DNA from: Colius striatus
Lineage: Eukaryota > Chordata > Aves > Coliiformes > Coliidae
Length of the DNA: 64,000 nt
Assembly (NCBI RefSeq): GCF_028858725.1
Contig: NC_084790.1
Coordinates: 31,971,031 to 32,035,030 of the forward strand
Reading direction: 5' to 3'
Shown here: in pieces, positions 24,285 to 34,421 of the stretch
How positions within the stretch are numbered: position 1 is the first letter of the stretch
Layout of the letters: each line of letters starts with the position of its first letter
Notes under the pieces: generated by a model
Told to the model about the DNA's origin: nothing
Databases searched by the model: none
Seen by the model: the letters and a program-made list of their open reading frames with translations, nothing else
Position numbers and translations under genes: made by a program

Positions 24285-24824
24285 AGAGATTCAGCTGGAA
24301 CTCAGGATAAAAAGGAGAGTTTATGACCTTTGGGAGAAACGGCAGGGCACTCAGGGGGACTGCAGGGGTGTTGTGAGGTTATGCAGGGAGAAAACCAGAA
24401 GGACCAAAGCCCAGCAAAAATTTGACTACTGCAGTAAAAAGATAATTAAAAGATCTTTCTATAATACATCAGCAACAAAAGGAGGGCTAAAGAGAATCTC
24501 TATCCCTAATTGGATGCAGGGGAAAACATAGTGACAAAGGATGTGGAAAAGGCTGAGGTGCTTAACATCCTTGCCTCAGCCTGTATAGTAATACCAGCTC
24601 TTCTTGGGGTATCCAGCACCTTGAGCTGGAAGATAAGGATGGGGAGAAGAATGAAGCCCCTGCAATTCCATGGGAAATGCTTATTGACTTGCTACACCAC
24701 TTAAACAATTATATGGGGCAAGATAGGATCCACCTGAGGTGCTGAGGGAGCTGGCAGAAATGCTTGCTGAGCCACTCCATCATCTACTAGCAGTCCTGGC
24801 TCACTGAGAAAGTCCTCACATTAC
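24285..24824 (+). mobile_element. CR1 LINE ORF2, left of provirus 2
   Basis: Plus-strand CR1 coding remnant: 'ttatgcagggagaaaaccag', 'atagtgacaaaggatg', 'ggaagataaggatggggag', then 'cagtcctggctcactgagaaag'. This region normally lies directly before the 'gaggatggcaaatatgac' segment, which here begins only at 27252. One CR1 is split by the 2.4 kb element between. Confidence 0.85.
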
Positions 24825-24873
24825 TGCCACATTAAAAGGGGACAGAGTGGTTTGGCAGAAAATAAATCTCCCT
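24825..24873 (-). repeat. Residual 3' LTR end of provirus 2
   Basis: About 49 bp (attaaaagg.gacagagtgg and agaaaataaa) match the LTR end at 26115-26163 with few differences. On the minus strand this is the U5 end, so the rest of the 3' LTR has been deleted. Confidence 0.65.
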
Positions 24874-24875
24874 TC

Positions 24876-25720
24876 TACATGGATAGGGTCGGTTGAGTGT
24901 ATAGGACCAAGTTGTTAGAATAACCTTAACTCCTTTATTAACAACTCCAGTGCATTAATATGCTGGTTGGTCCATTCCCATGATTTTCCTTTTTTAAGCA
25001 AGCTATAAAGGGAATGAGCAATGATGGAAAAGCCAGGGATATGTTTATAACAATAACCTAGAGCTCCCAAGACTTGTAGCTCCTTTACCCTGGATGGATT
25101 TTGCCCCTCTTCAATCCTTTTCAGAGTATCCTGAGGGACAGAAGCAGCTCCTTTAATCCACCAGACTCCCAGGAATTTAACTTCCTGTGCAGGTCCCTGA
25201 CACTTTGATTCTGGAATTTGTAATCCTAGTTTAAGTAGTGTTTTTCAGATGTTTTCCATTGTGTCTTTTACACTTTCTTGTTCCTCTCTCCCTATCAGGA
25301 TATCATCAATGTATTGGTATACTGTGCATTCAGGGGAAACAGGAATCTCTGCCAAAACCTTAGCCAGAGCATTGTGAACAGCAGTGGGGGAATGTTTGTA
25401 TCCCTGTGGAAATTGGTTAAAAGTATACTGGATTCCTTTCCATGTAAATGCAAACTGCACTTTATCCTGTTCACAGAGAGGAATCATGAAGAACATGTCC
25501 TTGACATCTAGGGCAGCCGTCCAAGAATGGGAAGCTCCTTGTATCATTGTTACAACCTCCGCAATATTTGGAACTGAAGCAGTTAAAGGGCCAGTATTAG
25601 CATTTAAGCGTCAATAATCTACTGTGAAACGCCACTGTCAGGTGGGTTTCTTTATGGACCACACCAGTGAATTATAAGGTGAATGAGTCCTCTTTTTTCC
25701 AATTCTATTACCACCCCATC
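24876..25720 (-). pseudogene. pol: RT remnant of provirus 2
   Basis: An open block (25547-25245, 100 codons) has an RT palm: LDVKDMFFMIPL around the first catalytic aspartate, a FPQGYKHSP segment, and YIDDIL with the paired aspartates. Stops and shifts close the frame on both sides. The sequence upstream and downstream still resembles RT/connection but is degraded. Confidence 0.8.
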
Positions 25721-25729
25721 AATCCCATC

Positions 25730-26086
25730 AGTCCCTCCATTTTCCTCCAAAAGTTCATCAACTTGAGTTTCTAACTTTTCTCCTGTCTCCTGATGAAAAG
25801 CTAATGATGATTTCAGCGAATCATTTTCTGATTTCAGAGCAACATATTCTATGGCAGAAATCAGATTAGGAGCAGCGGCTTCCTTAGCTTCTTTTTGTGC
25901 AAAAGATAATCAGGCACCTAAAACCACATAAATTACACCTTTACCTTTACCTGCTCAGAGCTTCTGTGAAGCCTGACACTGTTCAATACCTTCTACCACT
26001 CTTTCTTCATCCTTCCAAAATTTCTGGGCCCACTCCTTCCCAGCTGAGGAAGAGGCACAATCATATTTTTGCAGCAGTTTATCCAT
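25730..26086 (-). pseudogene. gag: gag start remnant of provirus 2
   Basis: Translation from ATG at 26086 reads MDKLLQKYDCASSSAGKEWA and on for about 44 codons to a stop. In-frame blocks further down are charged and look like a short coiled coil (LKSENDSLKSSLAF, LETQVDELLEEN). The frame then runs into RT-like sequence, so an internal deletion joined gag to pol. The start codon lies only 4 nt after the primer-site-like 18-mer. Confidence 0.55.
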
Positions 26087-26090
26087 GGCA

Positions 26091-26108
26091 ATCCCGTCCA
26101 TGACGCCA
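26091..26108 (-). other. Primer-binding-site-like sequence of provirus 2
   Basis: The minus strand reads TGGCGTCATGGACGGGAT, 6 nt inside the LTR end. The TGGCG start and position fit a primer site. I could not assign the tRNA. Confidence 0.5.
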
Positions 26109-26114
26109 ATTTAC

Positions 26115-27251
26115 TGTTGCATTAAAAGGGAACAGAGTGGTTTGGAAGAAAATAAACCTCATTGTGTTCTAACTCTCCTCACTGAGGTGGGAGGTTAGGT
26201 GTGGCTAGGTTTAAATTCTGAGTGATGCTCAATTTGCCACGACCAGTCCAGGTGCATTCACCTCCTGTGAACTATCATGACTCTGGATTCACTGATAGTG
26301 GAGTGCACCTTCAGTCCAGTCGTGCTCATGAACTAGCATGGCCACACTCCAAGGTGTGGTTGCATTCAGTGAGAAACTGTGATGATTGTCTACTTAAACA
26401 GTGCAGTTTTATTAATGCAGCAGATATACAGGTTCTCATGGATTGCCAGGGATAGTGACTGTCTGCAAAAGAAAGCATATGCAAAAAATAGACATATAAG
26501 CAATACAGCAAGTTAAAGAGTCATGCTCTCTAGAGATTTCTATGTGTCCCGCAGAAGTACTTAGTTTAAGTCTCACCCAAGGCATCCCAAGGAGGGGAGC
26601 AAGAGAGGCTCATTCCATTGGCTGATCCCGGGAGTCAGAGACAATTTGAGAGGGAGCTTCCCTGACACTTATTCGTGATGGTGTCTTCCCCCCAGTACCC
26701 TGCTTTTCTTTAACTCTTTTATAGCTTTTTTCACCTTCAAGGTGGAGTTTGAGTGACTTTAGTCATAAATACCTTTATTACAATTGGTGTAAAATTCTCT
26801 CACCTTGCACTTAAAGGTATAGCTTACAAACAATTCAGGGTGAAGACTCAAGGAGTGGTCGCACCTTGGAGGTGGATAGCCTTTGGGATGGAGGTGTGTT
26901 TTAGTATTAAAAAGATATTAAAATGAACCAAGTTTGCACTAGGACAATATTTTGTCAAGATTTGACAGACCATTGGCTCAGGGTACCAGAAGTGCTGCTT
27001 ATCAGTTCTAGAGGACCATCTCATTCCGGTATATCAACACAGAGTGACCATAGAGCCTCCACTCTGCTCCACACTCCATAGTATTTGCAGGGAATTGCTG
27101 TGTTGTGGATTCCTCACATAGCAGCAGCAGCTATATCCACCCTGTGAGCCTTCTTGATTTTATACCTTTCCTTAATTGGTGAACAATGTTGATTTTTAAT
27201 ATAAGTTTTAATGTAAGTTTTAATTTCTAGGCCACCTAAGTAATAATGCCA
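26115..27251 (-). repeat. Putative 5' LTR of provirus 2
   Basis: Inner end TGTTGCATTAAAAGG at 26115. In the minus sense it carries a TATA-like GCTATAAAAG near 26730 and AATAAA near 26408-26413, in the right order for U3-R-U5. The outer end is inferred from the point where CR1 resumes; TGTGGCATT on the minus strand at 27251 would fit a terminus. Outer boundary uncertain by tens of bases. Confidence 0.5.
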
Positions 27252-28484
27252 CATGGGGGAATGGAGGATGGCAAATATGACACCCATATACAAGAAGGGT
27301 GAGGAGAATCTGGAGCACTACAGGCCTGTCAGCCTGACCTTGGTGCCAGGGAAGGCTATGGAGCACATCATCTCCAGTGCCATCACATTGCATACATGGG
27401 ACAACCAGGTGATCAGGCCAGTCAGCACAGGAAAGGCAGGCTCTGCTGATTAACCTGATCTCCCTCTATGACAAGGTGACCTACTTAAAGGTCAAGGGAA
27501 AGGCTATGAATGTGGTCTTCCTGGACTTTAGCAAGGTCTTTGACAAAGTCTCCTACAGCATCCTCCTGGAGAATCTGGCTGCACATGGCTTGGATGGACC
27601 TACTCTGAGATGGGTGGAGAACTGGCTGGATGGCCGGGCCCAGAGAGTCATAGTGAATGGAGTTAAATCCAGTTGGTGGCTGGTCACCAGTGGTGTTCCC
27701 CAGGGCTCAGTGTTGGGGCCTGTTTTGTTTAACATCTTGATCAATGATCTGGATGAAGGGATCGAGCGCACCCTCAGTCAGTTTGCCAGTGACACCAAGG
27801 TGAGCAGGAGTGTTCATCTACTTGAGGGCAGGAAGGCTTTTTCAGGGGGACATGGACAGGCTGGATCAATGGGCTAAGGCCAATTGTATGAGGTTCAAAA
27901 AGGCCAAATGCCACGTCCTGCATTTTGGTCACAACAACCCCATGCAACACTACAGGCTTGGGTCACAGTGGCCAAAGACCTGCCCAAAGGAAAAAGACCT
28001 GGGAGTGTCTGTCAACATAAGGCAGCAGTGTGCCCAGGTGGCCAAGGCGGCCAACAGTATCCTGGGTTGTATCAGAAATAGTGCGGTCAGTAGGGCCAAG
28101 GAAGTGATTGTGCCCTTATGCTTGGCACTGGTGAGGGCTGCACCTTGAATATGTGTTCAGTTTTGGGCCCCTCACTATAAGGAAGACATTGAAGTGCTGG
28201 AAGATGCTGAAAGAAGAGCAATGAAGCTGGTGAAGGGTCTACTCCTTATCACTCTCTACAGCTCCCTGATAGGAGTTCTAATGAGATGGGTATTACTCAC
28301 CCCCCCCCTTTTTTTTTCCTCCCAAGAAAAAAAGTGGCAGGGCAAGAGGAAATATCCTCAAGCTGTGTGGGGAGTTTAGATTGGATATCAGGAAGAACTT
28401 TTTCACTGAGAGGATTGTTAGAAACTGGAAAGGGCTGCCCAGGGAAGTGGTTGAATTACCATCCCTGAAGACACTTCAAAGATG
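27252..28484 (+). pseudogene. CR1 LINE ORF2 (RT domain), right of provirus 2
   Basis: Plus-strand CR1 reverse transcriptase remnant. A 133-codon open block (27476-27877) reads [19 protein letters not shown] around the first catalytic site, then [34 protein letters not shown] and FASDTK, where the usual catalytic FADDT motif has become FASDT. Further broken frames carry AKCHVLHFGHNNP and an RAMKLVKGL segment. The 3' end is lost: at 28484 the sequence passes directly into another CR1 in the opposite orientation. Confidence 0.88.
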
Positions 28485-28489
28485 TGAAG

Positions 28490-28845
28490 ATCACAGAATC
28501 ACACAATCCCAAGGGTTGGAACTGACCTCAAAAGATCATCTAGTCCAACCCCCCTGCCAGAGCAGGACCATCTAGAGTAAGTCACACAGGAACTCATCCA
28601 GGTGGGTTTTGAACATCCCCAGAGAAGGAGACTCAGCAACCCATTTGGGCAGCCTGTGCCAGTACTCCATCACTCTCACAGTAAAGAAGTTTATCCTTAT
28701 GTTTCTTTGGAACCTCTTATGTTCCTGCTTATACCCATTGACCCTTGTCCTATCATTGGCCATCACTGAGAACAGCCTGGCTCCATCCTCCTGACACTTG
28801 TCCTTTACATATTTTCAATGTTATTAAATCAAGAGGACTGCCATC
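28490..28845 (-). mobile_element. CR1 LINE 3' part, head-to-head with the previous CR1
   Basis: Minus-strand copy starting 'tcacagaatcacacaatccc' and continuing through 'ccagagcaggaccatctagag' and 'tgggcagcctgtgccagtac'. It inserted into or next to the 3' end of the plus-strand CR1. Confidence 0.88.
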
Positions 28846-29420
28846 ATTTACATGAAAGTTTAACTACCATTTTAACTGTTACTTTCATCAGCATTTCTTC
28901 CTCAGATACTGTTTTTTTCCAATGATCTCCTTACCAAAATTAATTCTGAAATGATAGCTAGATGTAGAAGCACTGATAAAAAAAAAAAAGATAATTAAAT
29001 TCTATAGGAAATATTAATGTAGGTGGATAGGTAGACATCTTGCACAGAATCAGTGGCTTGGAGCTGGGGCAATTTTAGTACTTTCCAACTTTCCTTCTTA
29101 AAAATGGGAAGAGGTTTGACCCCATTAAAATAAAATGCATTGAATCATTGAACTAAGGCAGAAAAGCGTTAATCTTACATGTAATGCATTTTTCTCCCCA
29201 CTCTCATTCATCTAGCTTAAAATGCTGGTGGCTCTGCCATTTGATATTGAAGTGCACTATGACATTATCTCTTCCTCTGTAGCTTTATCCATTTGCCGAG
29301 TATAACACCTTGAAGCTCTATGCTGCAATATTTGTAGCCTGGAATACATTTCTAAAAGCAGCTCAATACATAACACTTTCCTGCAACATTTTATGGGTTT
29401 CTGAAATGGGTCAGTGCAAA
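28846..29420. other. Intergenic DNA between CR1 and provirus 3
   Basis: AT-rich DNA with no recognised gene or repeat up to the target duplication of provirus 3 at 29421. Confidence 0.55.
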
Positions 29421-29425
29421 GCAGT
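29421..29425. repeat. Target site duplication of provirus 3 (left copy)
   Basis: GCAGT directly precedes the LTR start TGTCGCGG at 29426. The identical GCAGT follows the other LTR at 36398-36402. Confidence 0.9.
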
Positions 29426-29886
29426 TGTCGCGGTTTTGCCCAGCCGGAGCAAAGGGGAAGAAAACCGCGACTCCTCCCCCTCTCGACGGAATGCGGAGGG
29501 GATCGGAGAGGGAGGAAAAAAAAAAGTAAAAGAGCCCGCGTAAGTTGAAATAAGAACAGTTTACTGGGGAAATTGAAGAGTAACAACTATAACAAAGACA
29601 AGGGAATATTACAAAGAAAACTGGTGAGTGATACAGTTGCTCACCGCCCGGGACCCGACGTGAGCGACCGCTCCGGACCGGCGACCGAGAGCCCGCGCTC
29701 CCCCCCCCCCCCCGGAAGAGCTTATTCCGGGACAAGAGCTTATTCCGGCCAGCCCCCACCTGCACCCTGGGCATGACGGTTAGGATGGTATCGAATATCT
29801 GCTGGCCAGGCTGGGTCAGCTGTTCAGGCTGTGCCCTTTCCTGGTTCCTCACGGGAATTAACTCTATCCTGGCTCAAACCAGGACA
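29426..29886 (-). repeat. 3' LTR of provirus 3
   Basis: 461 bp, plus-strand ends TGTCGCGG and AACCAGGACA. It is nearly identical to 35921-36397. Differences include a 6-bp length change in the cytosine-rich part, poly-A and poly-C length changes and a handful of substitutions. Short direct repeat agagcttattccgg twice near 29718-29748. On the minus strand the bases before it (AACGGGTGGAA) form a weak polypurine tract. Confidence 0.93.
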
Positions 29887-30014
29887 TTCCACCCGTTATT
29901 CTATACAATCTACACGTCATGTCTAGGTTTACACATCATAATCACCTACACATACATAACATAGAGCAACTATAGGAATCGTGACATTCAACAGCTATCA
30001 TTATACAATTTAAT

Positions 30015-31028
30015 TCACGGGTTGTTCTCACCCAGAATTAAATTCCCTTGAGGCACACATTGGGTCTTCCCATCCTTACACATCACCCACCAAGTACACC
30101 CAGGTCCCTGAGCAAAAATAATCCCACGGATGGGTTTGCCTTTACCTGAGGCAGGACACACCCAGACTGCCTTCCCTAACATGTCTTTTATATGTACCAC
30201 AGGGACTTTGTCCCCTTCTACAATATGTAAGGGTCCTGATTGGGCAGGGCCAGCTCGATTGACAGATCCTCTAGAGCTGACTAACCAGGTGGCCTTTTCC
30301 AAGTGTGTATCCCAATGCTTGAAAGTTCCACCTCCCATCGCTTTCAGTGTGGTTTTCAATAACCCATTGTATCTCTCAACTTTTCCTGAGGCTGGTGCAT
30401 GATAGGGAATATGATAAACCCATTCAATGCCATGCTCTTTGGCCCAGGCATCTATGAGGTTGTTCCTGAAGTGTGTCCCATTGTCTGACTCAATTCTTTC
30501 TGGGGTGCCATGTCGCCAGAGGACTTTCCTTTCAAGGCCCTGGATGGTGCTCCGGGCGGTGGCATGAGACACAGGATATCTTTCCAACCAGCCGGTGGTC
30601 GCCTCCACCATTGTGAGCACATGGCGTTTGCCTTGGCGAGTCTGTGGCAGAGTGATGTAATCAATCTGCCAGGCCTCTCCGTATTTATATTTCTGCCATC
30701 GTCCTCCATACCATATGGGCTTCAATCGTTTTGCTTGTTTAATTGTAGCACACGTCTCACACTCATGGATAACCTGTGCAATAGTGTCCAAGGTTAAGTC
30801 CACCCCTCGATCGCGAGCCCATTTATAGGTAGCATCTCTGCCTTGATGACCTGAGGTGTCATGGGCCCATCGAGCTAAAAATAACTCCCCCTTATGTTGC
30901 AAATCCAGATCTATCTGAGAAGTCTTAGCAGCCTTGTCAGCTTGCTGGTTATGCAGATGTTCTTCTGCGGCCTGCTTTTTGCGTACGTGAACATTTACAT
31001 GGTGCACCTTCACAACTAGTTTCTCCAT
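30015..31028 (-). pseudogene. pol: Integrase (with RNase H end) of provirus 3
   Basis: 337 open codons. Residues 1-35 are the tail of RNase H (HHVNVHV, then NQQADKAA). Integrase follows: zinc-binding pair H56/H61 and C90/C93, then the catalytic triad D123 (WQIDYI), D182 (IESDNG) and E218 (GKVERYNG), and a C-terminal domain with a GKAVWVCP segment. All key residues are present and this segment has no internal stop. It is cut off from upstream pol by the in-frame TGA at 31029-31031, so it would not be made as part of a full polyprotein. Integrase inserts the cDNA into host DNA. Confidence 0.88.
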
Positions 31029-31485
31029 TCAAGCAGCAATGTCCTGCCATAGTGGAGCAGCCCAGACGGGTTTGCCCCGTCGTTGCCAGTTGTTCCGTCT
31101 CCATTGCTGTAGCCATCCCCATAGAGCGTTTGCCACCATCCACGAATCAGTGTAGAGGTAGATCCTTGGCCATTTTTCCCGTTCAGCAATGTCTAAAGCC
31201 AACTGGATGGCTTTTACCTCTGCAAACTGACTGGATTCACCCTCTCCTTCTACAGCTTCTGAAATTTTGCGTAGGGGACTCCATACATCTTCGATGCCTT
31301 CCCACAAGGCAACAAGAGCCATCAGTAAACAGGGCATACCACTTCTCATCTTCTGACAGGTCATCATACGATGGGGCCTCGTCAACACGTGTCACCTTCT
31401 CTGGTGATATTTCACCATCTTCACACTCTGGCCAGTTTGTGATCACCTCCAGGATCCCAGGGCGACTAGGCTTCCCTATGCGAGC
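31029..31485 (-). pseudogene. pol: RNase H region of provirus 3
   Basis: Carries the RNase H signatures LFTDGS, FAEVKAIQLAL and LYTDSW with the acidic residues in place. A frameshift near 31310 separates the first motif from the others, and TGA codons bound the region at 31486-31488 and 31029-31031. It removes the RNA strand during reverse transcription in intact relatives. Confidence 0.85.
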
Positions 31486-32462
31486 TCATTGTGTGATCGG
31501 TGCGATCCACTTACTCCATGTAGCATCAGTTGCATGATGTGTAGGGAATGCCTTCCCCTTGAACATCCAGCCCAGCACTGGCAGTCGAGGTGCTAGGAAG
31601 AGTTGTGTTTCTGTGCCAATCACTTCTGACGCAGCTTGAACTCCTTCATATGCTGCCAGTATCTCCTTCTCGGTTGGAGTGTATCGGGCCTCGGATCCTC
31701 TGTATCCCCGACTCCAGAACCCGAGGGGTCGGCCTCGACCCTCCCCAGGTGCTCTCTGCCAAAGACTCCAAGTAGGGCCATTCTCCCCAGCTGTGGTGTA
31801 GAGCACATTTTTAACATCTGGTCCTGTCCGGACTGGCCCAAGTGCCATTGCATGAACAATCTCCTGTTTAATTTGTTCAAAACTTTGCTGCTGCTCAGGA
31901 CCCCATTCAAAATCATTCTTCTTCCGTGTCACACGGTAGAGGGGGCTAACAATCATACTGTAATTTGGAATATGCATTCTCCAAAAACCCACAACACCTA
32001 GGAAAGCTTGTGTTTCCTTTTTGTTAGTTGGTGGAGACATGGCTGCAATCTTGCTTATCACCTCTATTGGAATATGACGATGTCCATCCTGCCATTTTAC
32101 TCCTAAAAACTGGATCTCCTGTGCAGGTCCTTTGACTTTACTGCGTTTAATGGCAAAGCCAGCCTTTAGAAGAATTTGAATTATTTTCTTTCCTTTATCA
32201 AGGACTTCCACGGCTGAGTCACCCCACACCACAATATCATCAATGTATTGCAGATGTTCTGGGGCCTCACCCTCCTCCAGCGTGGCCTGGATCAGTCCAT
32301 GGCAAATGGTGGGGCTGTGTTTCCACCCCTGGGGCAGTCGATTCCAAGTATACTGCACCCCTCTCCAAGTGAAAGCAAACTGAGGCCTGCACTCTTTTGC
32401 TAAAGGGATTGAGAAGAATGCATTGGCAATATCAATGGTGGCATACCATTTGGCTGCCTTGG
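31486..32462 (-). pseudogene. pol: Reverse transcriptase, main part, provirus 3
   Basis: Continues the RT interrupted by the solo LTR. It reads ATIDIANAFFSIPL at the first catalytic site, RLPQGWKHSP, QYIDDIVV with the paired catalytic aspartates, then FLGVKW and the thumb/connection segment (TQAFLGVVGFWR). The frame stays open down to TGA at 31486. The frame matches that of the upstream RT piece once the 956-bp insertion and its 5-bp duplication are discounted. The motif spacing fits ERV-L-like and class-I-like RTs. Confidence 0.88.
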
Positions 32463-33418
32463 TGTCCTGGTTTAGCCAGGAGCAGCTTTTGGCTTGGTAA
32501 CAGGGGGAGCGGGTTGCAGTGAAGACCCTCCCCCGGCTCCTAGGTTCAGACCCACCTCCGGCCCGGCTGGGCCAATCTGGCGCCTCTGCGATCACTATTT
32601 AGGGGACGGGAGTTTGAAATGCGAGTCGGGAGGTGGAGAGTGATACAAGATGGAGGCCACCACGCGGACCCTTCAGCCAGAGAAGGAGGAAGGAACGAGA
32701 AGCAGTAGACCGGAGACCCCTCTGCAAGCCGTGGCGAGAATACAAGCTGTGCCCCTGAAACCTATGGAGATTCGTGGCAAGACTGAGAGCCACCAACAGC
32801 TCCGTGTGGGTGAGCCCGGACGGGCGGGGGACTGTGTGGGGAGACGGCCATGGCCCAGGCCGTGTTGGAGAGCCTGTGTGCCGCAGAGCAGCCCCACGCG
32901 AGAGGCAGAGAGGAGCTGCAGCCTTTGGAATAAGTGGGCATTGGAGCAGCCCGTGCAAGTCTGCCATGCTTGTGAGTTACCCCACGGACTTGCAGGGAGG
33001 ACTGGTGTGGAGTTCACCCGTCCTGAGGAGGGACAAACGGCAGAAGCTCTCGGAAACCGACTGACTGAACCCCCCACTGCCTGCCCCCCCGAACCGTTCA
33101 GGGGGGGGCAAGGTAAAAACACCGGGATCAGGGCTCTGAACCTGGGAAGAGGGGAGGGGTGGCAAGAAGGTGTTCTTAAAAAGGCTAGTTGGACTCTCCA
33201 TTGATGTATTACTCTGGGTTGTTTCATTTTGGTTATGTTTTGGTTGATTTTGCATTAAATTATTTTCTGTTTTCTTCCCCAAAACCGAGTAGCCTGGTCT
33301 GTTTTGTCCTGAACCTTAAGCGGCAATTAAGCCCTCCCTGCCCTCGAGCAATCCTCAGCCTCTTCGGTACTCGAGGCTAATCGTGGCCTTTGTTCCCTGA
33401 TGGGCCTAAACCACGACA
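32463..33418 (+). mobile_element. 1-kb-family solo LTR inserted in provirus 3 RT
   Basis: 956 bp, TGTCCTGGTTTAGCC to CTAAACCACGACA, flanked by CTTGG on both sides (32458-32462 and 33419-33423). It is in the opposite orientation to provirus 3 and must be younger than it. It contains a TATA-like CTATTTAGGGG near 32595, an ATTAAA poly-A signal near 33256 and, between them, an open frame of 184 codons (32650-33204). Confidence 0.93.
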
Positions 33419-33950
33419 CTTGGACTCCAATTCGTATTGGAGTTCCAACGTGTCTGGCACAGCCGCGCTCAGAGGTGGCGTGACTTCATTCAGGCCACGA
33501 TAGTTTACTGTCAGTCTCCACTCTCCAGTAGACTTTTGTACCGGCCATATAGGGCTGTTAAAGGGTGAATGAATTTTGCTGATCACCCCTTGGCTCTCCA
33601 ATTGGTGAATCAACTTATGAATGGGAATCACTGAGTCTCTGTTGGTGTGATATTGCCAACGGTGCACTGTTGTGGTTGCAACTGGTACCTGTTGCTCCTC
33701 AACCTTCAGCAAACCCACAACAGAAGGGTCCTCTGAAAGGCCAGGCATGCTGGATAATTGTTCAATCTCTTCTGCCTCCACTGCAGCCACACCAAAGGCC
33801 CATCTGTATCCTTTTGGGTCCTTAAAATACCCTCTCTTAAGATAATCTATACCTAAGATGCATGGAGCTTTGGGGCCTGTCACAATAGGGTGCTTGTGCC
33901 AATTTGTGCCAGTCAGACTCACTTCAGCTTTTAATACAGATAGCTGTTGA
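33419..33950 (-). pseudogene. pol: RT start of provirus 3, upstream of the solo LTR
   Basis: Open block ending at the LTR. It contains the protease end (PCILGIDYLKRG), a linker and the RT finger segment (HKLIHQLESQGVISK, FNSPIWPVQK, WRLTVNYRGLN). The frame differs by one from the protease upstream because of a shift near 33950. Confidence 0.85.
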
Positions 33951-34139
33951 GATCCCCGTCACTCCAGAAATACAAATGGATTCTGTCCCTTTAAAATTTG
34001 ATGGCATCAGAGTACATTGTGCACCGGTGTCCACTAAAGCCTTGTATTCTTGTGGATTTGATGTGCCAGGCCAATGAATCCACACAGTCCAATAAACCCG
34101 ATTATCCCTTTCCTCCACCTGGCTGGAGGCAGGGCCTCC
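33924..34139 (-). pseudogene. pro: Protease of provirus 3
   Basis: Retroviral aspartic protease with the active-site motif VDTGAQ at 34034-34017 (about 39 residues after the TAG at 34140-34142). It is in the same frame as gag. The frame breaks at 33924-33950, before the end of the protease. Confidence 0.85.
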
Positions 34140-34421
34140 CTAATACTGGTCATCGCAGTCATCATTTACTGTTTCCCAGGAAACACCAGAGGTCCCCTCG
34201 AGGGAATCAGAATTGAAATCAACCCTCCTATCTTGTCTAGGGGGTTGCTCACTGGAAACTGGAGCGACATTCCTCCAAGGAGAGTTACTTCTTTTAACCC
34301 TTCCTTTACGCAACTCCTGTGCCTGTGCTCTTGGAGTAGATGGGGTAGGTGGCCTATCACACTTGCTCATATTCTCTCCTTGGTCCTGTGGATGGGACTG
34401 CGAAACATCCTGGGGTGTATA
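34140..34421 (-). pseudogene. gag: Gag C-terminal part of provirus 3, between two TAG codons
   Basis: In frame with the gag ORF upstream and the protease downstream. It is proline-, arginine- and serine-rich (RKGRVKRSNSPWRN) and then acidic. No Cys-His zinc knuckle is visible. The TAG at its end is followed by GGAGGC, a context like the readthrough stop of gammaretroviruses, so this may be the true gag C-terminus and the TAG at 34422 a disabling change. Confidence 0.6.

Larger units (their letters stand above)
24825..27251 (-). mobile_element. Provirus 2: decayed, internally deleted ERV
   Basis: Minus-strand element inside a CR1. Reading from 27251 downwards: a putative 5' LTR ending TGCAACA at 26115, a primer-site-like 18-mer, a gag start, an abrupt join to RT, then the last roughly 50 bp of an LTR at 24825-24873 that matches 26115-26163. 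Most of gag, protease, the rest of pol, any env and nearly all of the 3' LTR are gone. No target duplication could be defined. The RT keeps a YIDD catalytic motif. The class (I-like or ERV-L-like) is not settled. Confidence 0.65.

Noticed and set aside
29391-29852. Open frame of 153 codons across the provirus 3 LTR (repeated at 35881-36363)
   Set aside because: Starts at GTG, passes through homopolymers and across the LTR edge, and differs between the two LTRs by frame-changing length variation.
32673-33227. Antisense open frames within the 1-kb LTR copies (also at 14377, 17714, 57185)
   Set aside because: Mirror of the sense open frame in a GC-rich sequence; no motif and no promoter in that direction was seen.
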